Shown one piece after another: positions 18,455 through 25,614 of a stretch of DNA of 43,485 bases. A model generated the notes under the pieces. That model saw only the letters and a program-made list of their open reading frames with translations, made no database searches and was not told the DNA's origin. Numbering within the stretch: position 1 is the stretch's first letter; the number at the start of each line of letters is the position of its first letter. The DNA is from Fibrobacteria bacterium (GTDB lineage: Bacteria > Fibrobacterota > Fibrobacteria > UBA11236 > JADFYW01), in NCBI GenBank assembly GCA_015232855.1, contig JADFYW010000025.1, forward strand, positions 1 to 43,485, written 5' to 3'. The translations under genes were made by a program, and so were the position numbers.

Positions 18455-19726
18455 TTAGGGGACTATATCTGCAGGAGGTGATGTTGTGCCTTCCTGGTAA
18501 AGAAAGTTTCCTGGTGAGGCTTCTTTCCCCCGGATAAACATCCACCCTGCAATAATGGCTATTATAAAAGCAATAATCAGCCACCACCATATTTTTTTGG
18601 ATTTAGAATCATTAGCACCAGAGCAACTCTCCGCCATCTTAGGCGAAGCTTCTTCATCTTTTTTTGAAGATGTAACTTGAATTTCCGGGTAATACTGATA
18701 TTCAGGATCACCATAATATCGAAAAACCGCCCATAGGGGATTATCAACAGGAAGGTTTCGCTGTAAAGAATGCAGGGCCTGGGCAAATGTTTTTTCAGTA
18801 CTTAGCGACGGATAATAAAGAGCTGCAAACTCCCGGGCTGCTTTATCTTCAATAGCGCAGATAGTACCAATGTAACCGGCTACCCCTGCTGATAAAAATG
18901 CTCCTGCAATACCCGAAAAGGTTTCACATGAATAAGCCCCGCCATCACTGGATGAGCAGGAATTACTGATTACCAAGGCCGGAACTTTATCCCGTTTCCC
19001 CAGTTCCCGAATATCATTTAAATTTAATCGTTCATTATTACTGAGTATCCATCCTGATTCATTGTCCCTTCCCGTAGATTGGGAGTGCCCACAGAAATGA
19101 ACAAAGCCAGCGGTCTGCAAATTATAAAGTACTGATTCACGGCCAGCTTCGGTAACCAGTTCGGGCTTTGATGAAAGAAGGGAAGCGGATGATTTGAGTC
19201 TTGAATGCTCTGCAAGTAAATCATTTATATATAGACCTTCTTCATAGGCCTCAGGCAGATTACCTGCCAGGTCAGCAAGTATTACTACCTTTTTATTGGG
19301 GTTTGGCAAACTACGCGCCCCGCTGCCATTTCCCTCTACAATACGTCCACAGGCAAGCTTTCGGTTTATAAAGTCGTTCCCGTCATGCAACAATTCCCAG
19401 GGGAAAGTCAAAGCGGTCTCACAACAAAGAAACCACAACAAAGTCCCCTTTTCCATCTCACTGATTATTTTTTGTAATTCACCAGGAAGAAATTCAACAA
19501 AGCCTCTGTCCCCCCAATCCCGCAGAGCATTCACCCATCCATTTCCTTTTCGGAATGCAGTCTCAAAAACTGCCGCAAGACGCGCAGATTCTTCTTCAAT
19601 AATTGGCACTTGCAAAGGTCGATATTTCGCTGCTACCGCTTTTTGCGAAGGAGAATCAAGATGAAAATACTGAAAATACAGTCCCTCATTATCCTCTCTA
19701 ATATCAATACGGAGTTTTGTACTCAT
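18455..19726 (-). CDS. CHAT-domain caspase-like protease with C-terminal membrane anchor
   Basis: A CHAT (caspase HetF-associated with TPRs) domain spans about residues 75-350. The dyad is in place: His214 in VHFCGHS and Cys257 in LVISNSCSSS. The upstream family landmarks are FPWELLHDG and CGRIVE. There are no TPRs; instead residues 1-75 form a short N-terminal region. A strongly hydrophobic helix at 379-398 (KIWWWLIIAFII...) is followed by a short 25-residue tail, so the protein is tail-anchored with the protease most likely in the cytosol. It is the third gene of an operon: sigma factor, small protein, then CHAT, with TGATG overlap to the middle gene. Known CHAT proteases cleave specific partner proteins; the middle protein or sigma factor are the obvious candidates, but this is inference. 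Confidence 0.88.
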   Translation of the reverse strand: MSTKLRIDIREDNEGLYFQYFHLDSPSQKAVAAKYRPLQVPIIEEESARLAAVFETAFRKGNGWVNALRDWGDRGFVEFLPGELQKIISEMEKGTLLWFLCCETALTFPWELLHDGNDFINRKLACGRIVEGNGSGARSLPNPNKKVVILADLAGNLPEAYEEGLYINDLLAEHSRLKSSASLLSSKPELVTEAGRESVLYNLQTAGFVHFCGHSQSTGRDNESGWILSNNERLNLNDIRELGKRDKVPALVISNSCSSSDGGAYSCETFSGIAGAFLSAGVAGYIGTICAIEDKAAREFAALYYPSLSTEKTFAQALHSLQRNLPVDNPLWAVFRYYGDPEYQYYPEIQVTSSKKDEEASPKMAESCSGANDSKSKKIWWWLIIAFIIAIIAGWMFIRGKEASPGNFLYQEGTTSPPADIVP

Positions 19727-20355
19727 CAGGCTACCATATTTAGGTCAACCTTTAAAATTTCCCCACTGGACCCTGATAGTTTAATAGAATACTCACCAGG
19801 TTTTACTTCTCTGAATTGGGCGCTCTGTGATTCCAGATATTTTGAATTAAGTAACCGCTCGTTTCGTATAAGAGAGACCTTCATTGAGGGCGCATCTCCA
19901 TGTACCTTATCCTCAACCATGATATTAAGTTCCAATGACTCATCTTTAATACGGACTACCTGTACATCGACTACTAAATTATCAAATTTTTTACTCAGGT
20001 TTACAATACCTGGTGTCGCAGCGTCAACATCTCTGTACTGTAGCGCTGGTTGTAACCAACCAGCTCCATTAACCAATTGCAAAGCCTTTTCTTTGATTTT
20101 TATTATTATGGGGATAGAATTTTCAGGAAAGTACTTCTCCATATATTTGTCTATAACAACATCTTCTACTATGCCAGAACAGCCATTATGAATTTCAGAA
20201 GTCTGACGAAGGGCAGCATATTCCTCACGCATATCGGGATGAATGTTTAGTCGATGCTTCCAGTTTTCGAACTGTTCTTCTGTGCCTCTTCCTTCAATCA
20301 AACATGCCATTTCTTCGGAAGTTAATGGCTGCGTGCTTTTTTTATTTCTAGGCAT
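19726..20355 (-). CDS. Small soluble protein between sigma factor and CHAT protease
   Basis: I do not recognise a named family. The N-terminal 60 residues (with LTSEEMACLIEGRGTEEQFENW) have the look of the short helical N-terminus of anti-sigma-factor-like proteins, but without a zinc-binding HxxxCxxC. The central part is helical (IIIKIKEKALQLV), and the last 90 residues look like a beta-sandwich (strand-rich, ending in GEYSIKLSGSSGEILKVDLNM). There is no signal peptide or membrane segment. I chose the ATG at 20355, which has a GGAG ribosome binding site; a GTG at 20370 lies only five codons upstream. It overlaps the sigma gene by 8 bp and the CHAT gene by 1 bp, so all three proteins are made together. 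It could be a sigma-factor regulator and CHAT substrate; this is a hypothesis. Confidence 0.65.
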   Translation of the reverse strand: MPRNKKSTQPLTSEEMACLIEGRGTEEQFENWKHRLNIHPDMREEYAALRQTSEIHNGCSGIVEDVVIDKYMEKYFPENSIPIIIKIKEKALQLVNGAGWLQPALQYRDVDAATPGIVNLSKKFDNLVVDVQVVRIKDESLELNIMVEDKVHGDAPSMKVSLIRNERLLNSKYLESQSAQFREVKPGEYSIKLSGSSGEILKVDLNMVA

Positions 20356-21016
20356 ACTTTGTCTCCACACTTAACCGCCGAATTTCCCTTTGCATCTTTT
20401 TTACCAGATTAAATTTTGCTTTATCGAGCTGTGCTCTGTCTTTAAATCCCAGAATATCCATTAACTCTTCGGTTGTATACCCATCGCAACAATATTTTAC
20501 CTGCAACAATTCTTTTGCTTTGAGTTTCTCCGTTGCCAACTGAAACAACTGTTTTCGTGCTTTAGAAGATTCAATGTGTATTTTATTTTTTTCAGGAGAA
20601 CTGTCTGCCAGGCCGGACCAATCCAGATTCACGTTCATTTGACTGGCAATTTGCTCTAAAGACTCTGGTTCAGAAGTATCCACACGATGTCCCAGGCCTT
20701 TTCCCCTTAACTTCCCAAGTAAATGTCGCCGTACAACAATGTAAATGTAGGTCTTTAGCCCCGCTTTAAATTCAAATTCACGTAATCGCCTATTATCATT
20801 TTCAAAAAGATGCAGAAAGCCTTCATTTACCAGATCATCAAAATCAAGGGCAGGATCACGACTTTGTATCTTCCGAGCAATTGCATGAATATACGGTGTA
20901 TAAATATTGAAAAATTCTCTCATTACTTTTCTGTCTTTTGAAAATACACCTTCAAGCAATCGCATTTCTTCTTTAGTCTGCTCACAGGTGTTTTTGTTAT
21001 TCGAGGGGGAAAACAT
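20348..21016 (-). CDS. Sigma-70 family (ECF-like) RNA polymerase sigma factor
   Basis: Region 2 is visible at about residues 35-110: YTPYIHAIARKIQ, FDDLVNEGFLHLFENDN and FKAGLKTYIYIVVRRHLLGKL. This contains the -10 recognition and core-binding helices. Region 4 occupies about residues 160-215 with a helix-turn-helix in KELLQVKYCCDGYTTEELMDILGFKDRAQLDKAKFNLVKKM. Regions 1.1 and 3 are absent, as in ECF sigma factors. The linker between regions 2 and 4 is about 50 residues. The ATG at 21016 has an upstream GGAAG. It is the first gene of the sigma/small protein/CHAT operon. The leader contains an inverted repeat and mini-ORFs. Target promoters are unknown; autoregulation is likely for this class. 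Confidence 0.88.
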   Translation of the reverse strand: MFSPSNNKNTCEQTKEEMRLLEGVFSKDRKVMREFFNIYTPYIHAIARKIQSRDPALDFDDLVNEGFLHLFENDNRRLREFEFKAGLKTYIYIVVRRHLLGKLRGKGLGHRVDTSEPESLEQIASQMNVNLDWSGLADSSPEKNKIHIESSKARKQLFQLATEKLKAKELLQVKYCCDGYTTEELMDILGFKDRAQLDKAKFNLVKKMQREIRRLSVETKYA

Positions 21017-21142
21017 GAATTTCTTCCAATATTTCTATTTTTTTTAAAGAAATAAAAAATAAAACTCCTGTTTTGCACACTATTTTCCTTATTAACTGAA
21101 ATTTTATACCACTCTCCCCACAACTCTCTTTTAGATAAAGGG

Positions 21143-21190
21143 TTATGCCGCTATACCTGGGGTATTCAGGTATAGCTGACTCATCAACAT
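21143..21190 (-). CDS. Possible 15-residue leader peptide upstream of the sigma gene
   Basis: Reads MLMSQLYLNTPGIAA and is preceded by AAGGA at six bases from its ATG. Its codons run through the inverted repeat at 21150-21176, so ribosomes translating it would open that hairpin. This is the geometry of a leader peptide, but the ORF is so short that chance is a serious alternative. Confidence 0.25.
   Translation of the reverse strand: MLMSQLYLNTPGIAA
21150..21176. repeat. 10-bp perfect inverted repeat upstream of the sigma operon
   Basis: GCTATACCTG (21150-21159) and CAGGTATAGC (21167-21176) form a perfect inverted repeat around a 7-bp spacer. There is no T-run, so it is not a typical terminator. 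It lies 134 bp before the sigma gene start and could be an operator or an RNA hairpin. The arms fall inside the 15-codon mini-ORF on the minus strand at 21143-21190. Confidence 0.6.
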
Positions 21191-21240
21191 TATAGTTCCT
21201 TAATATTAATTAGTACCTACTCAGGCATTAATTGAGCTCA

Positions 21241-21327
21241 TTAGTCTAGTTTTCGGGGTGTAAAAATAGGTGGACATGATTCTGTTTCTGAGGGCATTTG
21301 CGGGATAAGTAAGTTTTCAAGATTCAT
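21241..21327 (-). CDS. Possible 28-residue peptide with strong ribosome binding site
   Basis: Reads MNLENLLIPQMPSETESCPP and continues with eight more residues (IFTPRKLD). A full GGAGG lies four bases before the ATG (21332-21336). There is no homology I can recall and no membrane segment. It could be a real small protein, a leader peptide, or chance. It is listed because its Shine-Dalgarno is among the strongest in the window. Confidence 0.35.
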   Translation of the reverse strand: MNLENLLIPQMPSETESCPPIFTPRKLD

Positions 21328-21460
21328 TTTTCCTCCAGATTTGGTTTTGTTTTTAAATGACAGTATTACAGAAGTAGATACCGTTTTCATTTACTTAGAG
21401 GATTACAAAAAGATTATCTTCCTTTTTTTTTCAAAAAAAGTGGGACACAAATACCCCTGA

Positions 21461-22510
21461 TTAATCGGTTTCTTGATCAAGTTCATCAAACGCAGGGTCA
21501 ACATTTTGATCAACAACAGATTCATCTGATGAACGTTTCTGGCGCATTTTTTCTGCCTCATTTTCAAGTTCTGATTCAACTTGAGAAAAATCAACTTTTT
21601 CAGGCTTCTTTGAGGAATCAGGCGTTTTTGATTTAACGTCCGTGGAAACGCCTTCAGTTTTCACTTCATCAGGAACAATCGGAGTCTCTACATTATCCTG
21701 CTTTAAGGGCTTCTCGTGGGTAAGCGTTTTTTGTTTCTCCGGCACACCTGCGACTGGAGAATCATTTATTTTCAACCCAATTTTATCAGAAAGAGTGTCC
21801 TGATTAATGGTTACCTGAGAATCAATGATAGCAGTGTCGGCTTTTGTAGTTTTCAAAAAGACTTCATTTACGAGTTCATCTTTTTGAGCCGGTTCAGATT
21901 TAAGTTCATCGCTTTCAGGAGAAACATCAATTGCTTGTCCGGGGACAATATTGACTACTTTTTCCGGATCTTTATTTTTCCCAACAGCTACTGCACCTTC
22001 AGTAACTACCACTCTGGTTTTACCCCTTTTTTCATCAAATGATAAAGAAAAACTGGTCCCTCCGACCTTTGCCAGGCCGTTTGGAGTTTCGCCGATAAAG
22101 TCTCCAAAGCCCTTAGCAATATCAAGCCAGGCTTTACCAGCCAGTACTTTGACACCCCGGGCATTCCCGGATGCAGAATATTTTTTAAGATATTCAGGGT
22201 CGAGAACAATACGGGTAAGTTCCATCATTGATATTACATCACCAAAATTCCCTTTTAATACAGCAGAAGCATCATAACTAGTCCGTACACATTGCCCACC
22301 TTTCAGGACATCACCTTTGGTAACCAGAGACCAGGGGCCTTTAGGCAACTCTGCATATTCAACCGCTCCTTCGCAGAATTCAACCGTATAACTGCGCAAA
22401 TTAAGATGCTTTTCAAGCTCTTTTTTCTTTTCACTACATGCATACAAAAAAAGAATAAACAAAAAAACGGTCCCAAGTAACGTTATCCTCCTAAAAATCT
22501 GCTTGTCCAT
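21461..22510 (-). CDS. FecR-domain lipoprotein
   Basis: A 349-residue lipoprotein with lipobox LYAC (Cys 25), preceded by an AGGAG ribosome binding site. Residues about 40-205 form a FecR domain: a KGDVLKGGQCVRT segment, the GDVISMMELTRIVLDPEYL stretch, AGKAWLDIAKGFGDFIGETPNGLAKVGGTSFSLSFD and VTEGAVAV. FecR-domain proteins bind ligands or regulate sigma factors; free-standing lipoprotein versions exist whose role is unclear. The final 140 residues are a highly charged Glu/Asp/Lys/Pro/Ser-rich low-complexity tail. It lies directly upstream of the sigma/CHAT operon on the same strand, separated by 444 bp. A link in signalling is possible but not shown; the lipid anchor puts it on the other side of the membrane from the sigma factor. 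Confidence 0.85.
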   Translation of the reverse strand: MDKQIFRRITLLGTVFLFILFLYACSEKKKELEKHLNLRSYTVEFCEGAVEYAELPKGPWSLVTKGDVLKGGQCVRTSYDASAVLKGNFGDVISMMELTRIVLDPEYLKKYSASGNARGVKVLAGKAWLDIAKGFGDFIGETPNGLAKVGGTSFSLSFDEKRGKTRVVVTEGAVAVGKNKDPEKVVNIVPGQAIDVSPESDELKSEPAQKDELVNEVFLKTTKADTAIIDSQVTINQDTLSDKIGLKINDSPVAGVPEKQKTLTHEKPLKQDNVETPIVPDEVKTEGVSTDVKSKTPDSSKKPEKVDFSQVESELENEAEKMRQKRSSDESVVDQNVDPAFDELDQETD

Positions 22511-22598
22511 TGTTTACTCCTTTTTGCTATCACCTGAAAATCTGCATATTGCTATAACATACAAATTTATCTTTCATCAAACATCCACCAATACCTGT

Positions 22599-22628
22599 AA
22601 AAAGAGATTTATGATTCATCGTCTCTTT
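22599..22628 (-). terminator. Weak terminator-like hairpin downstream of the clpV-like gene
   Basis: Read on the minus strand, AAAGAGA (22628-22622) pairs with TCTCTTT (22607-22601) across a 14-nt loop and is followed by more T residues. The stem is short and the loop is large, so support is weak. Confidence 0.3.
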
Positions 22629-22690
22629 AGTACGTAAACCATTAATTAGATTCTATTCAAAACTAACAAAAATTATTTATGCTATGATTA

Positions 22691-22770
22691 TGTCATTGCC
22701 CGGCTTGACCGGGCAATCCAAATAATCGTCGATTTTAGGATGGATCGCCCGGTCAAGCCGGGCGATGACA
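22691..22770. repeat. Dispersed palindromic repeat, copy 1
   Basis: An 80-bp element with 30-bp terminal inverted repeats (22691-22720 and 22741-22770) matching at 28 of 30 positions. The arms start TGTCATTGCCCGG. The same arms recur at 36620-36725 and 39943-40072 with different central sequences. No transposase is nearby, so it is a non-autonomous, MITE- or REP-like element. Similar arms are common in unrelated bacterial genomes. Confidence 0.93.
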
Positions 22771-22851
22771 GGAGTCGTTTAACATACAAACAATTTTGTT
22801 ACTAATCTTGAACATAAACTAATTAGGTTTTTTGAATGAAAATAAACCAAA

Positions 22852-25488
22852 TCATCTTTTACTTTTCATAAACTTAAATCGGAACCAGCCGTCTTTTTTA
22901 GCATCAATTGTGATCCGCTTAGGGAACTCCCCACCGGCCATACTTTCCAGAAGACAACGCGAAATATCCGGTAACAAATGTTGGTCGATAATAGTATCAA
23001 CAGCCCTTGCTCCCGACTGCATAACCGTACAATTATCTACAATTTTTTGAGTTACTGCATCCATGATGTCAGAACTGATACCATATTTATCAAGAAGTCG
23101 CTCTGTCACTTTTTTGAGTTTCATAGATACAATCCCTATTAACGTATCTACGCCCAAAGGTAAAAATGGTACAACTTTACATCTTGCCAATAATGCCGGC
23201 TGGAAATGTGCGGTAAGCTCAGGCAAAATTGCTTGAGAATATTCACCGTAACTATATTGTTGTTTATCCATAGCCATGTTTGTGATAGTATCAAGTCCCA
23301 GGTTACTGGTCATGAGTATTACCGTATTTCTGAAGTTCACCATTCGTCCTTCACCATCTCTCAGCAGCCCCTTATCAAAAACCTGATAAAACATATTAAG
23401 TACATCTTTATGGGCCTTTTCTACTTCGTCAAGTATTACCACCGTGTAGGGCCGTTTTCGGACGCCTTCTGTTAACACCCCGCCGTCGCCATACCCTACG
23501 TACCCGGCGCTTGCGCCTTTAAGTTGCGTGACAGACATACTGTCCTGGTATTCTGACATATTAATGGTAACCACCGATTCTTCTCCTCCAAAAAGCAAAT
23601 CAGCTACTGCCAGAGCAGACTCAGTCTTACCTACCCCTGATGGACCAGTAAGTAAAAATACACCCAGTGGAGTCTCCGGCTTCTTTAAGCCTGTGCGAGC
23701 GGCGCGAAGGGTATCTGCAATTTCATTTATCCCCCAGGATTGGCCTTTCACCCGTTCGGCCATAAGTTTTTCTAATTTGAGCATTGTCTCGGCTTCATCT
23801 GATAAGACTCTTCCTGCGGGAATCCCCGTCCATTCAGCTATGATCCGTGCAACGAGCTCAGGTGATACATGAGAATGTACCAGTGGAACTTCTTTTTGCA
23901 GTGTTTTTAGTTTTTTCCATTTAGCATTTAATTCGCGTTTTAGCTTTGACCTTTTTCCTTGCTGTTTTTTGGATGTGGTCTTTTTTGATAATGCTTCCAA
24001 TTCTTTTTGGTCTTCATGGATTGATTTTACCAGCGAAAGTTCTTTTTGCCAACGACCAGTCACCATTTTAACTTTTTTTTCTACTGCAGACAGCTGAGTT
24101 TTTGCTTGTTTCAAAGATTCGGTTTCATGGAGTACTCCCCCTGCCGTATCTTTTTCTAAAGATTGTATCTCAATATTGAGATTACTGACTTGTTGTTGTA
24201 GAGCCTGAAGAGATGATGGCGGAGCATCCAACCCCATTTTAACCCGGGCAGCAGCGGTATCAAGTAAATCCACAGCTTTATCAGGAAGTTGTCTGCCTGC
24301 AATGAATTTATGGGACAATTCACAAGCAGCTTTTACCGCTTCATAAGAAATCGCAACGCCGTGATATTGTTCATATTTATTTCGAAGCCCCCTTAACATG
24401 ACAGCCGCTTCTTCCGGACTCGGTTCATTAATGGTAACGGGCTGGAAACGTCTTGCCATGGCAGGGTCTTTTTCAAAATATTTTCTGAATTCAGTGAAGG
24501 TGGTAGCTGCCAAACATTTAATTTCACCCCTGGCTAACTCAGGTTTCAAGAGATTTGCCGCATCATTCTGTCCGGCTTCTCCTCCAGCCCCTATAATAGT
24601 ATGAGCTTCATCAATAAAAAGAATTATCGGTATATCAGAATTTTTAACTTCTGCAATAAGTCCTTTGAGCCTGTTTTCAAATTCTCCGCGTACACCAGCA
24701 CCTGCAGAAAGTAGTCCCATGTCCAAACTTAACAAACGGACATTCTGGAGCATTTCAGGTACTTGTTTTTCAGCTATTTTCAGTGCTAACCCTTCAACAA
24801 CAGCCGTTTTTCCAACACCAGCTTCACCCACCATAATCGGATTATTTTTTCGTCTTCTGCTTAAAACATCAATGGTCTGGAGTATTTCCTGATCCCTGCA
24901 GAAGATGGGATCTATCTTTCCCTGCTCTGCCATCTCAGTGAAATCAACCGTATACTGGTCAAGTAATTTTCCTCCGGCTTTATTGGAAGATACTGATGAA
25001 GCATTTTTACCTGTTTGTTCCTGAGAGCCTTCCGTAATACCACTGTAATCTTTAATCAGTATTTCAGGTAAGATCTGATTTAATTGATCCTGAATAACTT
25101 GCCCGCAAAGTCCCTGGTTTTTGCGCATTGCCAATACCAAGCCCCCGGTCCCTGTGGTTCCGGATTTTAAATTCAGAGAACTTTCTGTCCAGGCAAGTTC
25201 AAGTGCATTCAGAAGTAAAGGAGAAAAAACCGGTTTACTGGTATTTCCTGTTTTCAATTCTTTTAGCTCTCTCTGAAGAGCTGTTTTAAATAGTGCAGCA
25301 TCAACCTTAAAGTGAGCCAAAATTGCAGTAAGGTCACCCCTTCCATCTTCATAAGCCTGGGCGAGAAGATGAGCTGCAGTCACCTCATAATGGCTTCGAT
25401 TTACACAGGAGCCAACAGCACCTTCAAGAATCTTCTGGGTATAGGGATTCAATTTTTCGAGAATATTTCTAATTGAGATTGAAATCAC
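22852..25488 (-). CDS. ClpV/TssH-like AAA+ ATPase (orphan type VI secretion disaggregase)
   Basis: A 878-residue Hsp100 with the ClpV rather than ClpB signature: an N-terminal domain starting LNPYTQKILEGAVGSCVNRSHYEVTAAHLL, and a C-terminal module with AEWTGIPAGR and EESVVTINMSEYQ. First AAA domain: Walker A GEAGVGKT (221-228), Walker B ILFIDEAH (289-296). A coiled-coil middle domain spans about 425-535. Second AAA domain: Walker A GPSGVGKT (615-622), pore loop GYVGYG (662-667), Walker B VILDE. In T6SS, ClpV recycles contracted sheath. The start is GTG at 25488 with GAGGAAA before it. No sheath, tube, baseplate or membrane-complex gene is in the window, so it may serve a system encoded elsewhere. 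Confidence 0.88.
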   Translation of the reverse strand: MISISIRNILEKLNPYTQKILEGAVGSCVNRSHYEVTAAHLLAQAYEDGRGDLTAILAHFKVDAALFKTALQRELKELKTGNTSKPVFSPLLLNALELAWTESSLNLKSGTTGTGGLVLAMRKNQGLCGQVIQDQLNQILPEILIKDYSGITEGSQEQTGKNASSVSSNKAGGKLLDQYTVDFTEMAEQGKIDPIFCRDQEILQTIDVLSRRRKNNPIMVGEAGVGKTAVVEGLALKIAEKQVPEMLQNVRLLSLDMGLLSAGAGVRGEFENRLKGLIAEVKNSDIPIILFIDEAHTIIGAGGEAGQNDAANLLKPELARGEIKCLAATTFTEFRKYFEKDPAMARRFQPVTINEPSPEEAAVMLRGLRNKYEQYHGVAISYEAVKAACELSHKFIAGRQLPDKAVDLLDTAAARVKMGLDAPPSSLQALQQQVSNLNIEIQSLEKDTAGGVLHETESLKQAKTQLSAVEKKVKMVTGRWQKELSLVKSIHEDQKELEALSKKTTSKKQQGKRSKLKRELNAKWKKLKTLQKEVPLVHSHVSPELVARIIAEWTGIPAGRVLSDEAETMLKLEKLMAERVKGQSWGINEIADTLRAARTGLKKPETPLGVFLLTGPSGVGKTESALAVADLLFGGEESVVTINMSEYQDSMSVTQLKGASAGYVGYGDGGVLTEGVRKRPYTVVILDEVEKAHKDVLNMFYQVFDKGLLRDGEGRMVNFRNTVILMTSNLGLDTITNMAMDKQQYSYGEYSQAILPELTAHFQPALLARCKVVPFLPLGVDTLIGIVSMKLKKVTERLLDKYGISSDIMDAVTQKIVDNCTVMQSGARAVDTIIDQHLLPDISRCLLESMAGGEFPKRITIDAKKDGWFRFKFMKSKR

Positions 25489-25555
25489 TTTTGTTTCCTC
25501 TATTTTTAAGTACTAAAAGTTATAAAAGCCATTTCAATAACGCAAGATTTCATTA

Positions 25556-25577
25556 CAAATGCTGCTTTTTGCATTTG
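25556..25577. repeat. 7-bp inverted repeat between operons
   Basis: CAAATGC (25556-25562) and GCATTTG (25571-25577) around an 8-bp spacer. It lies after the last gene of the long minus-strand operon and before the clpV-like gene. There is no T-run on the minus strand, so it is at best a weak terminator; it could also be an operator. Confidence 0.35.
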
Positions 25578-25614
25578 CAGAGTTGACTAAAATTGAGAGA
25601 GAGAAACAATGAGT

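Larger units (their letters stand above)
21017..21460 (-). promoter_or_regulatory. 444-bp leader and regulatory region before the sigma operon
   Basis: This gap lies between the FecR-domain lipoprotein and the sigma gene, both on the minus strand. It holds the inverted repeat at 21150-21176 and two mini-ORFs, each with a ribosome binding site. An A/T-only stem (about 21421-21439) lies downstream of the FecR gene. I cannot assign a promoter with confidence. The gap is long for this compact region, which suggests the sigma operon has its own promoter. Confidence 0.45.
22511..22851. other. Intergenic region between clpV-like and FecR-domain genes
   Basis: There is no gene. It holds the upstream region of the FecR-domain gene, a weak terminator-like hairpin for the minus strand and one copy of the dispersed palindromic repeat (22691-22770). 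The rest is A/T-rich with no further structure that I can support. Confidence 0.6.

Noticed and set aside
19610-20191. Long open frame on the plus strand opposite the small protein and CHAT genes
   Set aside because: Lies antisense to two well-supported overlapping genes, has no ribosome binding site and its translation shows no domain.
18455-21016. CHAT/sigma trio as part of a CRISPR type III-E system
   Set aside because: No cas gene and no CRISPR array in the window; the CHAT protein has no TPRs and carries a membrane anchor.
22691-22770. Palindromic repeats as a CRISPR array or transposon with its own enzyme
   Set aside because: Copies are single and far apart, with no regular spacers and no transposase reading frame.
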